From the NCBI RefSeq assembly GCF_002234595.1, contig NZ_NMUL01000005.1, positions 310,001 to 374,000 on the forward strand: a stretch of DNA of 64,000 nucleotides, in the 5' to 3' direction. The position numbers and the translations under genes are program-made. How positions within the stretch are numbered: the first letter of the stretch is position 1; each line of letters starts with the position of its first letter. Positions 1 through 7,761 of this stretch are shown piece after piece. Below the pieces are notes generated by a model. The model did no database searches and was not told where the DNA came from. It saw only the letters and a list, made by a program, of their open reading frames with translations. The DNA comes from Amycolatopsis vastitatis (GTDB lineage Bacteria; Actinomycetota; Actinomycetes; Mycobacteriales; Pseudonocardiaceae).

Positions 1-1000
1 GCACCCCCTGGTCGGTCAGGGCTTCGGCCAGGTCGTACAGGGCGGCGACGTCGACGCCGTCGGTCAGGTCCGGCAGCTCCAGGGTGGGCAGGTCGGCCTC
101 GGCGAGCTGCTCGCGCGCCCGCTGCTCGGCGGCGACCCGCACGGCGTGTTCGACGGTTTCGTCGACCAGCGCTTCCAGCGTCGCCTGCGGCAGCTTGAGC
201 CCGGCCGACGCGAGCCCGTCGCGGACGCGGGAGGCGTCGACGCGGCCGTCCGCGGCGGCGGTCACCGAGCGGGCGGGCAGCCGCGGCGGTCTGACCCGGT
301 TCACCAGCACCGCGCCCGGGCGCAGGTCGGCGCCGTCCAGCTCGGCCACGGCCTCCACGGTCTCCCGGACCGGCATTTCCTCCAGCAGCGTGGCCAGGTG
401 GATCGCGGTCTCGCCGGAGTGCAGCAGGCGGACGACGCCGTCGGCCTGGCCGCGGATCGGGCCCGTCTTCGCGAGGTCCGTCAGTGCCTTCGTGACGTCG
501 AGGAACTTGACGACCCGGCCGGTCGGCGGCGAGTCGACGACGACGGCGTCGTAGGTGTGCCGCCCGTCGGACTCGGTGCGGCCGACGCACTCCTTGATCT
601 TCCCGGTGAGCAGGACGTCGCGGAGGCCCGGCGCGAGCGTGGTCGCGAACTCGATGGCGCCCATCCGCCGCAGCGTCCGGCCGGCGAAGCCGAGGTTGTA
701 GAACATCTCGAAGTACTCGAGCAGCGCGGCTTCGACGTCGATGTGCAGCGCGCGCAGCTCGCCCCCGCCGGGGACGGCGGCGATGCGCTGCTCGGCGTAG
801 GGCAGCGGCTCGGTGTCGAAGAGCTGGGCGATGCCCTGGCGGCCCTCGACCTCGATGAGCAGCACGCGACGGCCTTCGCGGGCGAGCGCGAGCCCGAGCG
901 CCGCGGCGAGCGTCGTCTTGCCGGTCCCGCCCTTGCCGGTGACGAAGTGCAGCCGGGCACGGGCAAGCTCGTCGGTCCAGCCGGCATGGGGAATGGTCAC
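1..1000 (-). CDS. ArsA-family ATPase (anion-transporting ATPase-like), 3' end outside window
   Basis: This frame is open from a GTG at 1000 to the window edge, so at least 333 codons are seen and the C-terminus is missing. The N-terminus carries the deviant Walker A box GKGGTGKT (residues 22-29) of the ArsA/GET3/MinD class. A switch-like segment V-V-V-D-S-P-P-T-G-R follows around residue 155. The family hydrolyses ATP as a cytosolic dimer; actinobacterial members such as Rv3679/Rv3680 are paired and lie next to whiB4. It follows a small membrane protein on the same strand with 21 nt between them. Arsenite pumping is unlikely because no ArsB is nearby. The substrate is unknown. Confidence 0.9.
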   Translation of the reverse strand, partial: MTIPHAGWTDELARARLHFVTGKGGTGKTTLAAALGLALAREGRRVLLIEVEGRQGIAQLFDTEPLPYAEQRIAAVPGGGELRALHIDVEAALLEYFEMFYNLGFAGRTLRRMGAIEFATTLAPGLRDVLLTGKIKECVGRTESDGRHTYDAVVVDSPPTGRVVKFLDVTKALTDLAKTGPIRGQADGVVRLLHSGETAIHLATLLEEMPVRETVEAVAELDGADLRPGAVLVNRVRPPRLPARSVTAAADGRVDASRVRDGLASAGLKLPQATLEALVDETVEHAVRVAAEQRAREQLAEADLPTLELPDLTDGVDVAALYDLAEALTDQGV

Positions 1001-1021
1001 TTCTTCACCCTAAATCAGTGC

Positions 1022-1270
1022 TCAGCTGGCCAGCAGCATGACGCTGACCGCAGCCGCGACCGCCGCGACGAGCACCCAGCTCACGACGCCGGGCAGCACG
1101 GTGAGAGTGAGCACGCCCACCACGGCCAGCAGCGTGAAGGTGATCACCCCGCCGAGCGCGACCTGGCCGGAGCTCTGCGTCCGGTCGCGCACCTTCGCCA
1201 TCACGACCAGCATCAACGGCAGCCCGGCCGCCGCGAGCAGTGCGGCCGCGATCACGCGCCACGTTTCCAC
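1022..1270 (-). CDS. Small membrane protein of unknown function
   Basis: This is a short hydrophobic protein of about 82 residues with three predicted membrane segments and almost no soluble part. I chose the GTG at 1270 because TAGCGT lies 7 nt before it, as in the leaderless promoters of this window. GTG codons further upstream (up to 1306, 94 residues) remain possible. It precedes the ArsA-like ATPase on the same strand, so the two may form one transcript. A membrane partner for the ATPase is a reasonable inference from position alone. I do not recognise a named family. Confidence 0.7.
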   Translation of the reverse strand: METWRVIAAALLAAAGLPLMLVVMAKVRDRTQSSGQVALGGVITFTLLAVVGVLTLTVLPGVVSWVLVAAVAAAVSVMLLAS

Positions 1271-1380
1271 CCCGCTCACGCTAGCGGCCGCTGTGAAGTC
1301 GGACACAGCCCGGCGCGTCGCGGGCCCTTTTCCGGCGGCCCTCCCCGGGGGTCTTGCCCGCTTGGCTACGCTCCCGTTTC

Positions 1381-1542
1381 ATGAGCGCCACCAAGTGGGA
1401 GTACGCGACCGTCCCTCTGCTGATCCACGCCACGAAGCAGATCCTCGACCAGTGGGGCGAGGACGGCTGGGAGCTGGTCACCGTGCTGCCGAACCCGAGC
1501 GGCGAGCAGCACGTCGCCTACCTCAAGCGTCCGAAGGGCTGA
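1381..1542 (+). CDS. DUF4177-type small protein (Rv3678A-like)
   Basis: This 53-residue protein has the pattern KWEY...LNQWGxxGWELV, seen here as KWEYATV and GEDGWELVTV, typical of DUF4177 proteins. The ATG at 1381 has no Shine-Dalgarno sequence; TACGCT sits 8 nt upstream, suggesting a leaderless mRNA. It is followed after 5 nt by ridA and shares its direction. The same small gene precedes ridA in mycobacteria. The function is unknown; it is soluble and probably a compact alpha-beta fold. Confidence 0.8.
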   Translation: MSATKWEYATVPLLIHATKQILDQWGEDGWELVTVLPNPSGEQHVAYLKRPKG

Positions 1543-1547
1543 CCCGC

Positions 1548-2003
1548 GTGAGCTGGAGCGAACGGCTGAAGGAGCTCGGCATCGAGCTGCCCGGCGTGGC
1601 GGCCCCGCTGGCCGCCTACGTGCCCGCCGTCCAGAGCGGTCACCACGTCTACACCTCCGGCCAGCTGCCCTTCGTCGACGGCGTGCTCGCCGCGACCGGC
1701 AAGGTCGGCGCGGAGATCAGCCCCGAAGAGGCGAAGGGGCACGCCCGCACGTCGGTGCTCAACGCGCTCGCGGCCGTGCACGCGCTGGTGGGCATTGACA
1801 ACGTCGTGCGGATCGTCAAGGTTGTCGGCTTCGTGGCTTCCGCGGAGGGCTTCACCGGCCAGCCGGCGGTCGTCAACGGCGCGTCCGAACTGCTCGGCGA
1901 GGTCTTCGGCGACGCGGGCATCCACGCCCGCTCGGCCGTCGGCGTCGCGGAGCTGCCCATCGGCTCGCCGGTGGAGGTCGAACTGATCGTGGAGGTGCAG
2001 TGA
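1548..2003 (+). CDS. RidA family protein (YjgF/YER057c/UK114)
   Basis: This 151-residue protein begins at GTG 1548. It has the RidA landmarks: an early S-G-Q-L-P segment (residues 37-41), a G-F-V-A-S-A core strand, and the conserved arginine in H-A-R-S-A-V-G-V near the C-terminus that binds the substrate carboxylate in enamine/imine deaminases. RidA proteins hydrolyse reactive 2-aminoacrylate-type intermediates as trimers in the cytosol. The length is slightly above the usual 130 residues, as in the longer actinobacterial branch (Rv3678c). The stop overlaps the next start as TGATG, implying translational coupling. Confidence 0.9.
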   Translation: MSWSERLKELGIELPGVAAPLAAYVPAVQSGHHVYTSGQLPFVDGVLAATGKVGAEISPEEAKGHARTSVLNALAAVHALVGIDNVVRIVKVVGFVASAEGFTGQPAVVNGASELLGEVFGDAGIHARSAVGVAELPIGSPVEVELIVEVQ

Positions 2004-2629
2004 TGGACCCGGACATCGAGCAGTCCACCCACGAGCTGCTGCTCCGGCTGGCCGGGCGGCTGCCCGACCAGCTGCTGTGGCGGTTCCGCGACTGGCTCGG
2101 CGAGGGCGCCATGGGCACCCTCGCCCGGACCCTGCCGAGGTCTTTGCTTAAGCACAGGATCGACCTCGACCAAACGGAGTACCGCCTGCTCGTGGCCGGT
2201 CTCATCCCGCACGGCGCCGACTGGCACCAGGTCAGTTCGACGCTGGGGGTAGACGACGTCTCCGAGAACCGGTACACATTCACGTCGAGTGCGCCCGAAT
2301 GGGTTAACTCGGTCGACTCCGTGTCCGTGTTGATCCACGCAACGTTGCGAGGACGCCCGGACGTGGGGGAAGTGCGGCAGAGCTGGCGACACGTCGGTGT
2401 CGTCGGACAGGGAACGGCCAAGCGCGTCCTGCTGATCACCGCGCTGGCCGGGCTGCCGAGGTTGACCGGCGAACTGCAGCGGGTGCTGCGGGTACTGGGC
2501 GACGAAGAGCCCAGCGTCGAGGTCATCCCGCCGCGCTTCGACCTGCCGGGCTACCACCGGGCCGCGCTGGCCGACTCAGAGCTGGTCTGCGTGGGCGCGG
2601 TGGCGGGGACCCGGCTAGTAGCCGCATAA
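2003..2629 (+). CDS. Conserved hypothetical protein, paralogue of the next gene
   Basis: This 208-residue soluble protein starts at the ATG that overlaps the ridA stop. I do not recognise a named family. Its N-terminus (L-L-L-R-L-A-G-R-L-P-D-Q-L-L) resembles the N-terminus of the following gene (L-L-L-A-L-A-G-R-I-D-D-S-A-L). Both continue with a helical segment of about 60 residues and then a beta-rich part. There is no signal peptide or membrane span. It belongs to the ridA transcript by overlap. The shared architecture suggests the two proteins act together or arose by duplication. Confidence 0.75.
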   Translation: MDPDIEQSTHELLLRLAGRLPDQLLWRFRDWLGEGAMGTLARTLPRSLLKHRIDLDQTEYRLLVAGLIPHGADWHQVSSTLGVDDVSENRYTFTSSAPEWVNSVDSVSVLIHATLRGRPDVGEVRQSWRHVGVVGQGTAKRVLLITALAGLPRLTGELQRVLRVLGDEEPSVEVIPPRFDLPGYHRAALADSELVCVGAVAGTRLVAA

Positions 2630-2665
2630 CGCTCGCCCGCCAGCGAGCTGGGAGGGAGCAAGGCA

Positions 2666-3790
2666 ATGGTGGAGGTCCACGACGGCCCGCCCATGGACGG
2701 GTTCTCGGTGCCCCTGCGCCTGCACAACCTGTTGCTGGCCCTGGCGGGCCGGATCGACGACAGCGCGCTCACCGAAGCGCGCGAGCTGATCGCCCGTGCC
2801 CACATCGACGAGGCGGTCGAGCTGACCACCGGCACGCTCATCGCGGGCCGGATCCCGGTCAGCTCCGCCGAGCAGCGCGAGCTGGCGCTGGTCCTCGAGA
2901 TGAGCCGGTCGGACGCGACGCTGGCGAACGACCTGCTGGTCGACGAGACCGAGCCGGTGAACACGCACCGGTTCAGCGGCGAGAACTCCCCGGAGTTCGG
3001 CATCGCCGAGGCGCTCGACCGGACGCTGCAGGTGCTGCCGGACGTCCGTTCGGTGCACGCGGTGTGGCGCAACACCCCGGCCGGCAGCGTGCCGGGCGCG
3101 TTGCCGCAGCGGGTGGTGCTCGTCGAGCTGGGGCCGGAAGGCAACCCGCCGGCTGTCGCGTTCCGCGTCGACACGGCGTTGCGCCGGGCCGGGATCCACT
3201 CGGTCGTCGAGGTCAGCGGTCCCGGCGTCGCGCACTCCGAGTACCACCAGGCCGCTTCGGCGGCCGCGTCGCCGGCCTGGGTGACCGGGAGCACGACGTC
3301 GAGTTCGTCGTCGTACCGGTCGGAGCCCGCGAAGCCGGCGGCGTCGGTGACGTCCGAGTCGGTCGCGGAGTCGGGCAGCAGGCACAGCATGCGGTCCGCC
3401 ACCACGACGGCGCCGGCCGAGCCGGTCGCCCCGGTGGTGCCGATCGTGTCGCCGCCGCCCACGCCCGAGCCGCCCCGCAAGGCGCGGTCCGAGACGCGGG
3501 CGGAACGCACCGCCGACCTGACCCCGGCCGAGGTCGCGCAGCTGCGGCAGGCGCTGGCCGAGGACCCGGAGAAGGGGCGCGAGATCGCCGCGGGCAAGCC
3601 GTCGATGCACGAGGTCGTCGAGCTGCCGGCGCTGGACCTGGACGACCCGAGCCTGAGCGAGCGCGACCGGGCGCTGCTGCGCGAGCTGCACGCCGAGCTG
3701 GCCGAGCGCGAGCGGGCCGAGGCGGCGAAGATGCGGCTCAACGGCGCGTCCCGTTCCGGCGGCGACCAGCGCGGGTGGACCGCACCTTAA
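2666..3790 (+). CDS. Conserved hypothetical protein with disordered middle and charged C-terminal helix
   Basis: This 374-residue protein starts at ATG 2666 behind a strong GGGAGGGAG ribosome site. Residues 1-195 form a domain related to the preceding protein. Residues 200-285 are Ser/Pro/Ala-rich and probably disordered. Residues 290-360 are charged and helical (E-L-H-A-E-L-A-E-R-E-R-A-E-A), likely a coiled coil. There are no membrane spans. A strong terminator follows directly, ending the DUF4177-ridA-unknown-unknown transcript. The function is unknown; the tail suggests protein-protein contact. Confidence 0.75.
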   Translation: MVEVHDGPPMDGFSVPLRLHNLLLALAGRIDDSALTEARELIARAHIDEAVELTTGTLIAGRIPVSSAEQRELALVLEMSRSDATLANDLLVDETEPVNTHRFSGENSPEFGIAEALDRTLQVLPDVRSVHAVWRNTPAGSVPGALPQRVVLVELGPEGNPPAVAFRVDTALRRAGIHSVVEVSGPGVAHSEYHQAASAAASPAWVTGSTTSSSSSYRSEPAKPAASVTSESVAESGSRHSMRSATTTAPAEPVAPVVPIVSPPPTPEPPRKARSETRAERTADLTPAEVAQLRQALAEDPEKGREIAAGKPSMHEVVELPALDLDDPSLSERDRALLRELHAELAERERAEAAKMRLNGASRSGGDQRGWTAP

Positions 3791-3803
3791 GTTCGTTTCG
3801 CGG

Positions 3804-3841
3804 AAAGGCGGCTCTCCCGGTCTCGGGAGGCCGCCTTTTTC
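3804..3841 (+). terminator. Intrinsic terminator
   Basis: A long GC stem with arms AAGGCGGC-CTCCCG and CGGGAG-GCCGCCTT around a GTCT loop is followed by a T run. It lies 14 nt after the stop of the upstream hypothetical gene and before the Nudix promoter. Confidence 0.85.
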
Positions 3842-3888
3842 GTGTCCGGCGTGCCACAACTGCGCGACGGGACGTCGGGTACCGGAGG

Positions 3889-3900
3889 TATGTTGCCCGG
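3889..3900 (+). promoter_or_regulatory. Leaderless promoter of the Nudix-MBL-glutaredoxin operon
   Basis: A TATGTT -10 hexamer is followed by exactly six bases (GCCCGG) and then the GTG start codon. This places transcription start at or next to the start codon. No ribosome binding site is present. Confidence 0.6.
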
Positions 3901-4719
3901 GTGGAGCAGCCAAAGGAGTTTGTCTTCGACATCCCGGTCGGCGCCGGGGTAGCCACGCGCGCCAACGCCGACGGCCCGCCGGCGACGCCGAAGGACGCGG
4001 CCACCGTCATCCTGGTCCGGGATGGCGCCGACGGCGTCGAAATCTTCCTCCAGCACCGGGTCAAGGGCATGCCGTTCGCGGGCGGGATGACCGTGTTCCC
4101 CGGCGGCGGGGTCGACCAGCGCGACGCCGACGCGTCGGTGGCGTGGGCCGGTCCGGAACCGTCGTGGTGGGCTTCGCGGTTCGGCTGCGACGAATCGCTC
4201 GCGCGGGCGCTGACCTGCGCGGCGGTGCGCGAGACGTTCGAGGAGTCCGGCGTCCTGCTCGCGGGCGGCCCGGACTCGGTGCTGACCGACGTCACGCCGT
4301 ACGCGGCGGCGCGCCAAGCCCTGGAGACGCGCGAGGTGTCGCTGGCCGGGTTCCTCGCCGACGCGGGGCTGACGCTGCGGGCCGACCTGCTACGTCCGTG
4401 GGCGCACTGGATCACGCCCGAGGAGGAGCCGCGCCGGTACGACACCCGCTTCTTCGTCGCGAAGCTGCCTGAAGGCCAGGAGGCGGACGGCGCGACTTCC
4501 GAGGCGTCGGGCTCGGGCTGGCAGCGCCCCGAAGACGCGATCGCCGACGCGCGCGAAGGCCGCCGGATGCTGATGCCGCCGACGTGGCTGACGCTGAGCG
4601 AGCTGGCGGAGTTCGCCACCGCGGACGACGTGGTGAACGCGCCGCGCGAGATCGTCCGGATCGCGCCGACGCTGATCCGCGAGAACGACCACGTCCGCGT
4701 CGTCCTGGAGAAGCGATGA
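3901..4719 (+). CDS. Nudix hydrolase, NUDT19-like (split Nudix box)
   Basis: This 272-residue protein starts at a leaderless GTG. Its Nudix box is split: the glycine part F-P-G-G-G-V-D-Q lies near residues 67-74, while R-E-T-F-E-E-S-G-V follows about 40 residues later. An insertion inside the box is characteristic of NUDT19-type enzymes, which hydrolyse CoA and acyl-CoA to phosphopantetheine products. The catalytic E-E pair and preceding RE are intact. The stop overlaps the MBL gene as ATGA. Acyl-CoA diphosphatase activity is inferred from the insertion, not proven. Confidence 0.85.
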   Translation: MEQPKEFVFDIPVGAGVATRANADGPPATPKDAATVILVRDGADGVEIFLQHRVKGMPFAGGMTVFPGGGVDQRDADASVAWAGPEPSWWASRFGCDESLARALTCAAVRETFEESGVLLAGGPDSVLTDVTPYAAARQALETREVSLAGFLADAGLTLRADLLRPWAHWITPEEEPRRYDTRFFVAKLPEGQEADGATSEASGSGWQRPEDAIADAREGRRMLMPPTWLTLSELAEFATADDVVNAPREIVRIAPTLIRENDHVRVVLEKR

Positions 4720-5483
4720 CTGCCCCCGCGTACGGCGTGCTGCGCCAGGTGACCGGGACGGCGTCGGTGCTGCTGGAGAACAACCCGTCGTCGATGACGC
4801 TCGAAGGCACCAACAGCTGGGTGCTGCGGGTGGCGCCGTCGAGTCCGGCCGTGGTCGTCGATCCGGGCTACCGCGACCTCGAGCACCTCGAGCTGCTGGC
4901 CGGGGTCGGTGCGGTGGAGCTGATCCTGCTGACCCACTGCCACCCCGACCACGCCGAAGGCGCGCCGTGGTTCGCCGAACGCGTGGGCGCGCCGGTCCGG
5001 GCGTTCGACCCCGCGCTGTGCGTGGCCGCTTCGTCCTTTGTGGACGGTGAGGTGTTTCCCGCCGGTGGCCTCGACATCCGGGTCCTGCACACGCCGGGGC
5101 ACACCGACGACTCGGTGTCGCTGCTCCTCGACGGCCAGGTGCTGACCGGCGACACCGTCCTCGGCCGGGGCACCACCGTGCTGCACGACCTCGGCGACTA
5201 CCTGCGTTCGTTGAGGAAGCTGATCGAGCTGCCGCCGGGCACTCTCGGGCTGCCCGGGCACGGTCCGGAGCTGCCCGACCTGCCCGCCACGGCGCGTGAG
5301 TACCTCGCGCACCGGGAACAGCGGCTCGACCAGGTGCGTTCGGCCTTGGAGACGCTCGGTGCGGACGCGACCCCGCGTCAGGTCGTCGAGGTCGTGTACG
5401 CCGATGTCGACCGGGCGCTGTGGGCGCCCGCCGAATGGAGCGTGCAGGCGCAGCTGGACTACTTGCGGTCGGAGGAAAAATGA
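4716..5483 (+). CDS. MBL-fold metallohydrolase (LACTB2/Rv3677c-like)
   Basis: This 255-residue protein begins at ATG 4716, overlapping the Nudix stop. It carries the metal motif T-H-C-H-P-D-H-A-E-G (HxHxDH type), the T-P-G-H-T strand, the T-G-D-T aspartate and a final G-H-G-P histidine. It has the LACTB2-like C-terminal winged domain with H-R-E-Q-R. Substrates in this group include RNA, thioesters and lactones. The position beside crp matches Rv3677c of mycobacteria. The stop overlaps the next gene. It is cytosolic, with no signal peptide. Confidence 0.9.
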   Translation: MTAPAYGVLRQVTGTASVLLENNPSSMTLEGTNSWVLRVAPSSPAVVVDPGYRDLEHLELLAGVGAVELILLTHCHPDHAEGAPWFAERVGAPVRAFDPALCVAASSFVDGEVFPAGGLDIRVLHTPGHTDDSVSLLLDGQVLTGDTVLGRGTTVLHDLGDYLRSLRKLIELPPGTLGLPGHGPELPDLPATAREYLAHREQRLDQVRSALETLGADATPRQVVEVVYADVDRALWAPAEWSVQAQLDYLRSEEK

Positions 5484-5734
5484 GCAACGTCGAGGTCGAG
5501 TTCTACTGGCGGCCGGGGTGCGGGTTCTGCGCCGCGCTGGAGCGGCCGCTGTCGAAGAGCGGCTTCACCGTCCGCGCGATCAACATCTGGGAGGACCCGG
5601 CGGCGGCCGCCCGCGTCCGCGAGGTGGCGAACGGGAACGAGACGGTGCCGACCGTGATCGTCGGGTCGCGTGCCATGGTCAACCCGTCCTTCGCCGAGGT
5701 CGAGGCGGCGGTCAAGGCAGCTTCGGCGGAGTGA
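5480..5734 (+). CDS. Glutaredoxin/mycoredoxin-like protein
   Basis: This 84-residue thioredoxin-fold protein has the redox centre W-R-P-G-C-G-F-C near residues 10-17, a T-V-P-T-V cis-proline strand, and a following acidic helix. Mycoredoxins with C-G-Y-C-type centres reduce mycothiol mixed disulfides in actinobacteria. The ATG at 5480 overlaps the MBL stop and is served by GGAGG at 5471. Its 3' end overlaps the convergent esterase gene by about 20 nt. Mycothiol dependence is inferred from lineage and motif. Confidence 0.88.
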   Translation: MSNVEVEFYWRPGCGFCAALERPLSKSGFTVRAINIWEDPAAAARVREVANGNETVPTVIVGSRAMVNPSFAEVEAAVKAASAE

Positions 5735-6860
5735 GTGCGCCGGGCCGCTCTCCGTGGAGGAAGGCGGCCCACACTTCGCGCAGGCCGGTTTCGTTCTCGA
5801 GGCCCTTCGGGGCTCCTTCGAGCATCGGCGCGGGCCAGACGTCGTGGGTGCCGAAGAGGAACGGGATGTCGAGGCAGTGGCAGGCGCCGAACCGGTTTCC
5901 CGGTGCCTGCCAGTCGAAGCGGTAGGTGAAGGCGTCGAGCTTCTTCACCAGCCTGTCGCTGGTGAAGAAGCCGTTTCCGTTGTCGATGACTTCTTGCGGT
6001 GCGTCGGGCATGAAGGCGCGTAGCTCTTCGCGCGTCCAGCTGACGAGTGCGGGGCCTTCCGGTGCGGCTTCGATGAGGTCCTCGGCGACGAGATCGCCGT
6101 CGGCCACCAGCTGGAACGGTGGTTCCAGCGACCCGGGCTTCCCCGGCACCGAAACCTGCGCGGCCAGCAGTCGTTCCACCGGGGCGTCCCGGAGGCCTTC
6201 CAGTGTCCGGGCGTTCCGGTTCGCCTCCTCCCCTGTGGACGGTCGCATGCCGAGGGGCGCGCTCTGCAGGGCGATCCGTTTGATGAGGCCGTTCGTGCGC
6301 GGCGACGACCACAGGGCGAGCGTCGACTGCGCACCGGCCGACTGCCCGCCGAGGGTGATCTCGGCGGGGTTCCCGCCGAACGCGGCGATGTTGTCGCGCA
6401 CCCATTCCAGGGCGGCGAGCTGATCGGCGATCCCGAGGTTCGGCGGCACGCCGTCCAGCACGGCGAAGCCGAAGGCGCCGAGCCGGTAGTTGAGCGTCAC
6501 GACGACGGCGTCCGCGTCGCGGGCCAGGCGCGTGCCGGTGTACCAGACCTGACCGCCCGAGCCGCTGGAGAACCCACCGCCGTGGATCCACACCAGCACC
6601 GGCCGGTTCCCGGTGACCGACGGCGTGAAGACGTTGAGGGACAAGCAGTCTTCGCTCTGCGGCAGCGGCATCGGCCCGAGTGCGCGCTCAAGGCGTGACG
6701 GCGGCTGCGGCGCCGCGGGGCCGGCTTCGAGAGCGTCGCGGACGCCGGTCCAAGGCTTCGGCGGCTCTGGTCTTTCGAACCGTTTCGCGGTGGCGTAAGG
6801 AATTCCTCGGAAGGCGCCGTCCGCGCCGCGGACCCGGCCGGTGGTGGTTTCGACGATCAT
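5712..6860 (-). CDS. Type B carboxylesterase
   Basis: This 382-residue alpha/beta hydrolase has the oxyanion motif H-G-G-G-F (residues 93-97), nucleophile elbow G-G-Q-S-A-G with Ser174, and a late H-C-L-D-I-P-F segment that may supply the histidine. It hydrolyses carboxyl esters; the physiological substrate is unknown. It is shorter than the usual 480-550 residues of type B esterases, lacking part of the cap. The ATG at 6860 follows GGAGG and overlaps the stop of the glyoxalase-like gene as ATGA, so the two are co-translated. No signal peptide is seen, so it acts in the cytosol. Confidence 0.88.
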   Translation of the reverse strand: MIVETTTGRVRGADGAFRGIPYATAKRFERPEPPKPWTGVRDALEAGPAAPQPPSRLERALGPMPLPQSEDCLSLNVFTPSVTGNRPVLVWIHGGGFSSGSGGQVWYTGTRLARDADAVVVTLNYRLGAFGFAVLDGVPPNLGIADQLAALEWVRDNIAAFGGNPAEITLGGQSAGAQSTLALWSSPRTNGLIKRIALQSAPLGMRPSTGEEANRNARTLEGLRDAPVERLLAAQVSVPGKPGSLEPPFQLVADGDLVAEDLIEAAPEGPALVSWTREELRAFMPDAPQEVIDNGNGFFTSDRLVKKLDAFTYRFDWQAPGNRFGACHCLDIPFLFGTHDVWPAPMLEGAPKGLENETGLREVWAAFLHGERPGALTPPKLP

Positions 6861-7678
6861 CGTGCCTCCTCGAAGAGCACCGCGGCACCGAAGGCGTCTT
6901 CGGCGCGGACGAAGAACCCGCGGTCGTGGGTGGTGGTCGGGACGTGCTGCTCGATCAGTTTCCGCGCTCGCGAGAGATCCGCCACCACGACGCCGTGAGC
7001 GGCGAAGTACGGCAGCTTCCGCGGGGTTTCGCCGTGCAGGATCGTGTCGAGATCGCTCACGCCGACGATGTCGACCGGAGCGCGGCCGCCGGTGATCACG
7101 TCGTAGCGTCTCCGGTACTCGCCGACCTCGTGATCGGGGACGACGAGGAGGATCCCGGCCACGGCGCGGGCGCCGTTGGGGTGGCCGAGGTAGCGCGGCT
7201 GGTGGAGGTACTCCGGGGTGAGGTGCTCGGCGGTGTGGAGGATGCCCTCGGGGGTGCGGTCCCGGCTGATGTGGACGCTGCGGAACCGTGCGGTGCGCGT
7301 GCCTTCCGGCAGTTCGACGTCGCGTTGCAGCTTCAGCACGCCGGACGTCGAGAGCCCGGCTTCGCGCAGCCTGCGCTCGGCTTCCCCGGAGTCGTCGACG
7401 CCGAAGGAGCAGCCGTGCAGGCCGTCGCCGCGGGCGTCGAGGATCGGCAGGACCCGCCACGGATCGCCGGCCGTCTCGTCGACGATGCCGATCAGTTCGA
7501 GGAACGAGCCACCGAAGTAGGCGCAGCGGTTCGCGGTGCAGCTCGGGACCGGTTCGCTCTGGTCGCTGACGGACGCGAAGTGCCGCGACGGCGGGCTCAG
7601 CGTGAAGCCGAGTTGTTCATAGCGCCGCCAGGTTTCTTCGTAGTTCCTGGTCAGGAAGACCGTGTGGTCGATGGGCAT
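6857..7678 (-). CDS. Glyoxalase-like (VOC-fold) protein
   Basis: This protein of about 273 residues begins I-D-H-T-V-F-L-T, typical of the glyoxalase-like domain group, and contains a second strand set with L-H-G-C-S-F-G-V. It has F-L-E-L-I near residue 60 and H-P-N-G-A-R-A-V in the middle, as in two-module VOC proteins. The reaction is unknown. I chose ATG 7678; an in-frame upstream ATG at 7714 lacks any ribosome site. The stop overlaps the esterase start. It is divergent from the Lrp-type regulator, which may control the pair. Confidence 0.78.
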   Translation of the reverse strand: MPIDHTVFLTRNYEETWRRYEQLGFTLSPPSRHFASVSDQSEPVPSCTANRCAYFGGSFLELIGIVDETAGDPWRVLPILDARGDGLHGCSFGVDDSGEAERRLREAGLSTSGVLKLQRDVELPEGTRTARFRSVHISRDRTPEGILHTAEHLTPEYLHQPRYLGHPNGARAVAGILLVVPDHEVGEYRRRYDVITGGRAPVDIVGVSDLDTILHGETPRKLPYFAAHGVVVADLSRARKLIEQHVPTTTHDRGFFVRAEDAFGAAVLFEEAR

Positions 7679-7761
7679 GCCTTCAGCGTGGGTCGCTTCG
7701 CTTCGAGGTTCCATCCACGACGAAATCGTGCGCGAAATCCGACATCACCTAGGCTGATCTG

